Position numbers and translations under genes: made by a program
Shown here: piece after piece, positions 6,743 to 9,093 of the stretch
Layout: each line of letters begins with the position of its first letter
Numbering within the stretch: position 1 is the stretch's first letter
Origin: Pseudomonadota bacterium
GTDB lineage: Bacteria > Pseudomonadota > Gammaproteobacteria > Burkholderiales > Nitrosomonadaceae
Assembly (NCBI GenBank): GCA_018240935.1
Contig: JAFEEV010000114.1
Span: forward strand, 1-9,093
Length of the DNA: 9,093 bases
Direction of reading: 5' to 3'
Notes under the pieces: generated by a model
Told to the model about the DNA's origin: nothing
The model's input: the letters and a program-made list of their open reading frames with translations, nothing else
The model's database searches: none

Positions 6743-8133
6743 TCTGATTTATCTCCGGATGCCAATGCTTTTTTCCGTTTCATTGCCGCCAATGTGCGGC
6801 CAGCAATATCGGCCATCTCGTCGCCAAAGAAATGTTCCGGCCAGTTTTCTATCTCGCCAAACTCATTCAATCGCAACGGCTCAAGCTCAGTCGCCGCACC
6901 GGCGCGGCGGCAGAAATACACCGCGACATTGTCAGGCGAGACCGAACCCTCGGCAACACGCAGTTGCAGACGATTGAGAAAATGCTCTGAATGACTTTCC
7001 ACAATCAATTGAACATGGCGCTCTTTGCCATCCTCGCGTGCTTGCGTTGCCGAGATGAATACGTCAGCCAGTTCAGCCTGCACCTGTGGATGCAAATGAA
7101 TTTCAGGTTGCTCCATCCAAATGGTCGAATTCGGAGGACAATAAAAGGCTTGCACCAGCGCCGGCAACACTTGTGACACTCCAAAACCTACATCGGTGAT
7201 TTTAACTTCGCTGGATTGCGCATGTGTCTTGACCAGTACCTCAAATTCCTTGCGTCCTTCCGCGACTGCTTTTACTCCAAAATCTTCGATAATTCCCAAG
7301 TCTTTCAGCCAGTGTGCGACAAATTCATCGAAACGTGAATACCGTTGTCCGGGACCTCGGTTCAATGAGCGCTGCTGATTCGTAGCGGCCAGAATGGCTG
7401 CTACGGAAAACTCACCGCGCTGTCCCACGCTTTCCGGCGTTTCTCCAGACCAGGAATAAATCCGCTTCGGATGATCACGCAATGGACCCAAATAATAAAC
7501 GCTGTTGAGCACGGCTTCCGTTTTCAGCGCAAAATCCGATAAAAACTCGGCATTCTGGAAGCGTGCACGGCTTTGGTCTGAGATGCGATAAAACTTATCC
7601 GGTTCATCCAATGCCCATGCACGGCCCTGATTACGGACAAAATCATATTCTGGTGATTCGATAACCCATTTATCTTTTACATCGCGCTTGAAATCGACCG
7701 TCAAATTCATGTTGTTGCCGTTCTGAAGCGCATAACCAAGTTTATCGACGATTGGTTGACCACGCTCACCGGCTTTCATGCTAACGCTTAAACTCAAACT
7801 ATCGCCCAAGTACTTTTCCCCGCTGACCGGGTCTTTCACTTCCAGTTTTCCCGGCAATTGCCACGCCAGGTTAAATTCCAATGACTGACTGAGATCGTGA
7901 TTATGCAAGCACTCAGCAAAGGTTCCTAAATCAATGAGTGCATTGTCGTCGCCCAGCTGCAGCGGACGCTTGCGATCGGTTGAAAGCACGGTTTGCTTGA
8001 GCGCCAGCAGTAAATGCCCCAGGCTGCTTTTTCCCGCACTGTTGGCACCGAAAATCACCGTTAATGGCGCCAAACGAATCGAACCTGTATCTTTCCATGC
8101 CTTGAAGTTCTTGATATTTAAACGGGTTAGCAT
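6739..8133 (-). CDS. OLD/RecF-like AAA ATPase with DUF3696-type C-terminus
   Basis: This 464-residue ABC-type ATPase has Walker A GANSAGKSS (29-37, Lys35) straight after the MLTRLNIKNFKAW start. The middle region is variable, with a conserved YLGPLRDHPKR patch (214-224). A signature loop VGFGVSQVLP (315-324) precedes Walker B TIWMEQPEIHLHP (337-349, catalytic Glu344). The switch-histidine region VESHSEHF is at 378-385, and GEIENWPEHFFGD (426-438) matches the DUF3696 ending. It lacks a TOPRIM nuclease domain, so it differs from OLD and GajA. Related ATPases often act as sensors in phage-defence modules together with a toxic partner. It is first in the operon and overlaps the PIN gene by four bases. 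The ribosome binding site before ATG 8133 is weak. It is full length with all ATPase motifs intact. Confidence 0.88.
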   Translation of the reverse strand: MLTRLNIKNFKAWKDTGSIRLAPLTVIFGANSAGKSSLGHLLLALKQTVLSTDRKRPLQLGDDNALIDLGTFAECLHNHDLSQSLEFNLAWQLPGKLEVKDPVSGEKYLGDSLSLSVSMKAGERGQPIVDKLGYALQNGNNMNLTVDFKRDVKDKWVIESPEYDFVRNQGRAWALDEPDKFYRISDQSRARFQNAEFLSDFALKTEAVLNSVYYLGPLRDHPKRIYSWSGETPESVGQRGEFSVAAILAATNQQRSLNRGPGQRYSRFDEFVAHWLKDLGIIEDFGVKAVAEGRKEFEVLVKTHAQSSEVKITDVGFGVSQVLPALVQAFYCPPNSTIWMEQPEIHLHPQVQAELADVFISATQAREDGKERHVQLIVESHSEHFLNRLQLRVAEGSVSPDNVAVYFCRRAGAATELEPLRLNEFGEIENWPEHFFGDEMADIAGRTLAAMKRKKALASGDKSE

Positions 8134-8187
8134 TTTTGCAAGAAATCTCTGGATTGTTTACAAAGAGGTTGATTGAAATAAGAGGCG

Positions 8188-8216
8188 AGTATTTCATAAG
8201 GGGTGACAATATTCAA
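8188..8216 (-). promoter_or_regulatory. Possible promoter of the ATPase-PIN-ligase operon
   Basis: On the minus strand TTGAAT (8211-8216) and AATACT (8188-8193) are spaced by 17 bases; each hexamer matches four of six consensus bases. Transcription would start near 8181, leaving a leader of about 48 bases before ATG 8133. I found no repressor gene or clear operator in this leader. Confidence 0.35.
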
Positions 8217-8385
8217 ACTTCTATGAGGCTTTATGATTGCGGAAATCAATGAAACGGATAAGCTGGGTGTGGCGGCCGGTACTGTCTTTAAAGCGAACCT
8301 GACCGCCGGCTAAATTTTCATTGGTATGCGAATGTAATCGATTGGCTGATTTTTAGGTAAGCACCAGACTCGATTTGACATTTCT

Positions 8386-8399
8386 TTGATCTGAATCAA
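8386..8399. promoter_or_regulatory. FNR/Anr-type binding site
   Basis: TTGATCTGAATCAA is a perfect match to the FNR consensus TTGATNNNNATCAA, and the symmetry extends one more pair (8385-8400). Its centre lies about 70 bases before the ATG of the 37-residue ORF. If it acts as a class II activator site centred at -41.5, the start of transcription would be near 8434 and GAAAAT (8422-8427) would fall exactly at -10. A second reading is possible: TTGACA at 8375-8380 with AAAAAT at 8399-8404 (18-base spacer) would put the box between -35 and -10, where binding would repress. Confidence 0.7.
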
Positions 8400-8462
8400 A
8401 AAATCCAACTGCGGCTCGATGGAAAATTCTGCTTCCACTAATACATATCGTTGGAGGTTAAA

Positions 8463-8576
8463 ATGAGTATGCTAGAAGTTGAAGATGTTGGAACATTTAA
8501 AAAACTGGGTTTCAATTTGGCGCTTATAGGCGCAGTTGCGGCGGCATTGATTATTGTGTCAATGTACTTTTCCTGA
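8463..8576 (+). CDS. 37-residue single-span membrane peptide
   Basis: This short ORF has an ATG at 8463, a TGA at 8574 and a strong TGGAGG five bases before the start, so translation is likely. The product begins MSMLEVEDVGTFKKLG, an acidic then basic N-terminal part. One hydrophobic segment follows (about residues 16-36, from FNLALIG to VSMYFS) and ends at the C-terminus. The Lys13-Lys14 pair suggests the N-terminus faces the cytoplasm. Small one-helix proteins of this kind are often extra subunits or regulators of membrane complexes such as oxidases. The FNR-type box upstream points to oxygen or redox control, but no oxidase gene is in the window. I do not recognise the family. Confidence 0.65.
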   Translation: MSMLEVEDVGTFKKLGFNLALIGAVAAALIIVSMYFS

Positions 8577-8591
8577 GTAAGAATGACGCAA

Positions 8592-8620
8592 GCACTTAAA
8601 ATTTTTGATTTTGAGTGTTT
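8592..8620 (+). terminator. Possible terminator after the membrane-peptide gene
   Basis: CACTTAAAAT (8593-8602) pairs with ATTTTGAGTG (8608-8617), using one G-T pair, around the five-base loop TTTTG, and TTT follows. It is AT-rich, so the fold is weak, but it lies 16 bases after the stop of the 37-residue ORF, where a terminator would be expected. Confidence 0.4.
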
Positions 8621-8630
8621 CAATAAACTG

Positions 8631-8651
8631 CCTCGCCCTCCAGGGGCGAGG
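8631..8651. repeat. GC-rich perfect hairpin
   Basis: CCTCGCCC (8631-8638) and GGGCGAGG (8644-8651) form a perfect eight-pair stem with a five-base loop. On the minus strand it is followed by a partly T-rich CAGTTTATTG and could stop transcription coming from the transposase pseudogene. On the plus strand it is a second possible stop for the peptide gene. No clear T-run is present, so its role is uncertain. Confidence 0.45.
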
Positions 8652-8654
8652 ACA

Positions 8655-9092
8655 TCAAAAATATAAGTAAACTATCAATCCTATTGTAATTCTGATACTT
8701 CCCTTCCGGTTTTGACCGAACTGTGAAGCGACCTTCCCGAACGGAATAATCTGAGAGATCAAACGGAAATTCAGCATCATGATTTCGTCCGGCAGGTATC
8801 GGTACCCCACTGAATCCCACAAAGCGGCGCATGCTTTCGATCTCGTACAGAGCATCTTCCATCTGCCGGTCAGACAGGTTGAACCATTTCGTATACAGTA
8901 GATGCGAAACATATTTCCCAGTGCCATCGGCTGACGATCCCGCCGCCCATTCCTGGGGCAATGGGAGTCAATGTGTACCAGTAAAACTGGCCCGGGCATT
9001 ACCTTTTCCATTTGACTTAAGAAAACCTCCCGGTGCGCCCGGTGTTTCTTGTGACTGTAGTCAAGATCTGCAAAGTTCGTTTGGCGTGACAT
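8655..9092 (-). pseudogene. IS5-family transposase, frameshifted and truncated
   Basis: The start at 9092 gives a typical IS5-group N-terminus (MSRQTNFADLDYSHKKHR, then REVFLSQMEKVMP and RQPMALGNMFRIYCI). Near 8887 the homology moves to another frame, which continues WFNLSDRQMEDALYEIESM then RRFVGFSGVPIP. About 8790-8797 it returns to the first frame with PDEIMMLNFR. This second shift can be explained by four extra bases next to the IPDE motif. After LNFR the sequence no longer resembles a transposase, and the catalytic DDE core is absent. The gene is therefore dead. Any part upstream of the ATG, including the terminal inverted repeat, lies outside the window. Confidence 0.8.
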
Positions 9093-9093
9093 G

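Noticed and set aside
8620..8961. Minus-strand ORF of 113 codons taken as a separate gene
   Set aside because: Its middle part is the second frame of the broken IS5 transposase, and its ends are out-of-frame reading of the same element and of the hairpin at 8631-8651.
1..9093. CRISPR array or long tandem repeats
   Set aside because: No regularly spaced direct repeats were seen anywhere in the window on reading through it.

Overview
The window looks like a stretch of a moderate-GC proteobacterial chromosome, most likely a betaproteobacterium of the Nitrosomonas type. The basis is the nudJ-mnmA gene order, the style of the ParDE pair and of the IS5/IS21 remnants, and the codon use. This is a judgement from sequence feel; no database search was run.

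Left part (1-1635) is accessory debris. It holds the end of a truncated IS21 IstA transposase, an open but unrecognised remnant frame, a complete ParDE-type toxin-antitoxin pair on the minus strand with a triplet-repeat operator, and a scrap that resembles the start of an IS5-type transposase. This debris ends at the 3' end of a tRNA-Ser(UGA) gene (1636-1725, minus strand, CCA encoded).

Central part (1974-5463, plus strand) looks like core genome. A membrane-bound hybrid histidine kinase with a C-terminal receiver domain is followed by nudJ (Nudix pyrophosphatase) and mnmA (tRNA-uridine 2-thiolase). The last two overlap, in the arrangement known from other proteobacteria.

Right of mnmA (8133 down to 5510, minus strand, convergent with mnmA) lies the most interesting unit, a tightly packed three-gene operon. 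It encodes an OLD/RecF-like AAA ATPase with a DUF3696-type C-terminus, a PIN-domain protein with a full set of acidic residues (ATGA overlap), and a short Rnl2-like ATP-dependent RNA ligase (3-nt gap). An ATPase sensor, a probable RNA-cutting effector and an RNA-sealing enzyme in one transcription unit suggest a defence or stress module that cuts RNA and can repair it. I know of no name for this combination.

Right end (8134-9093) has a plus-strand short gene for a 37-residue single-span membrane peptide. It has a strong ribosome binding site and a perfect FNR-type box 64 bases upstream of its start. It is followed by two hairpins and by a frameshifted, truncated IS5-family transposase pseudogene that runs to the window edge.
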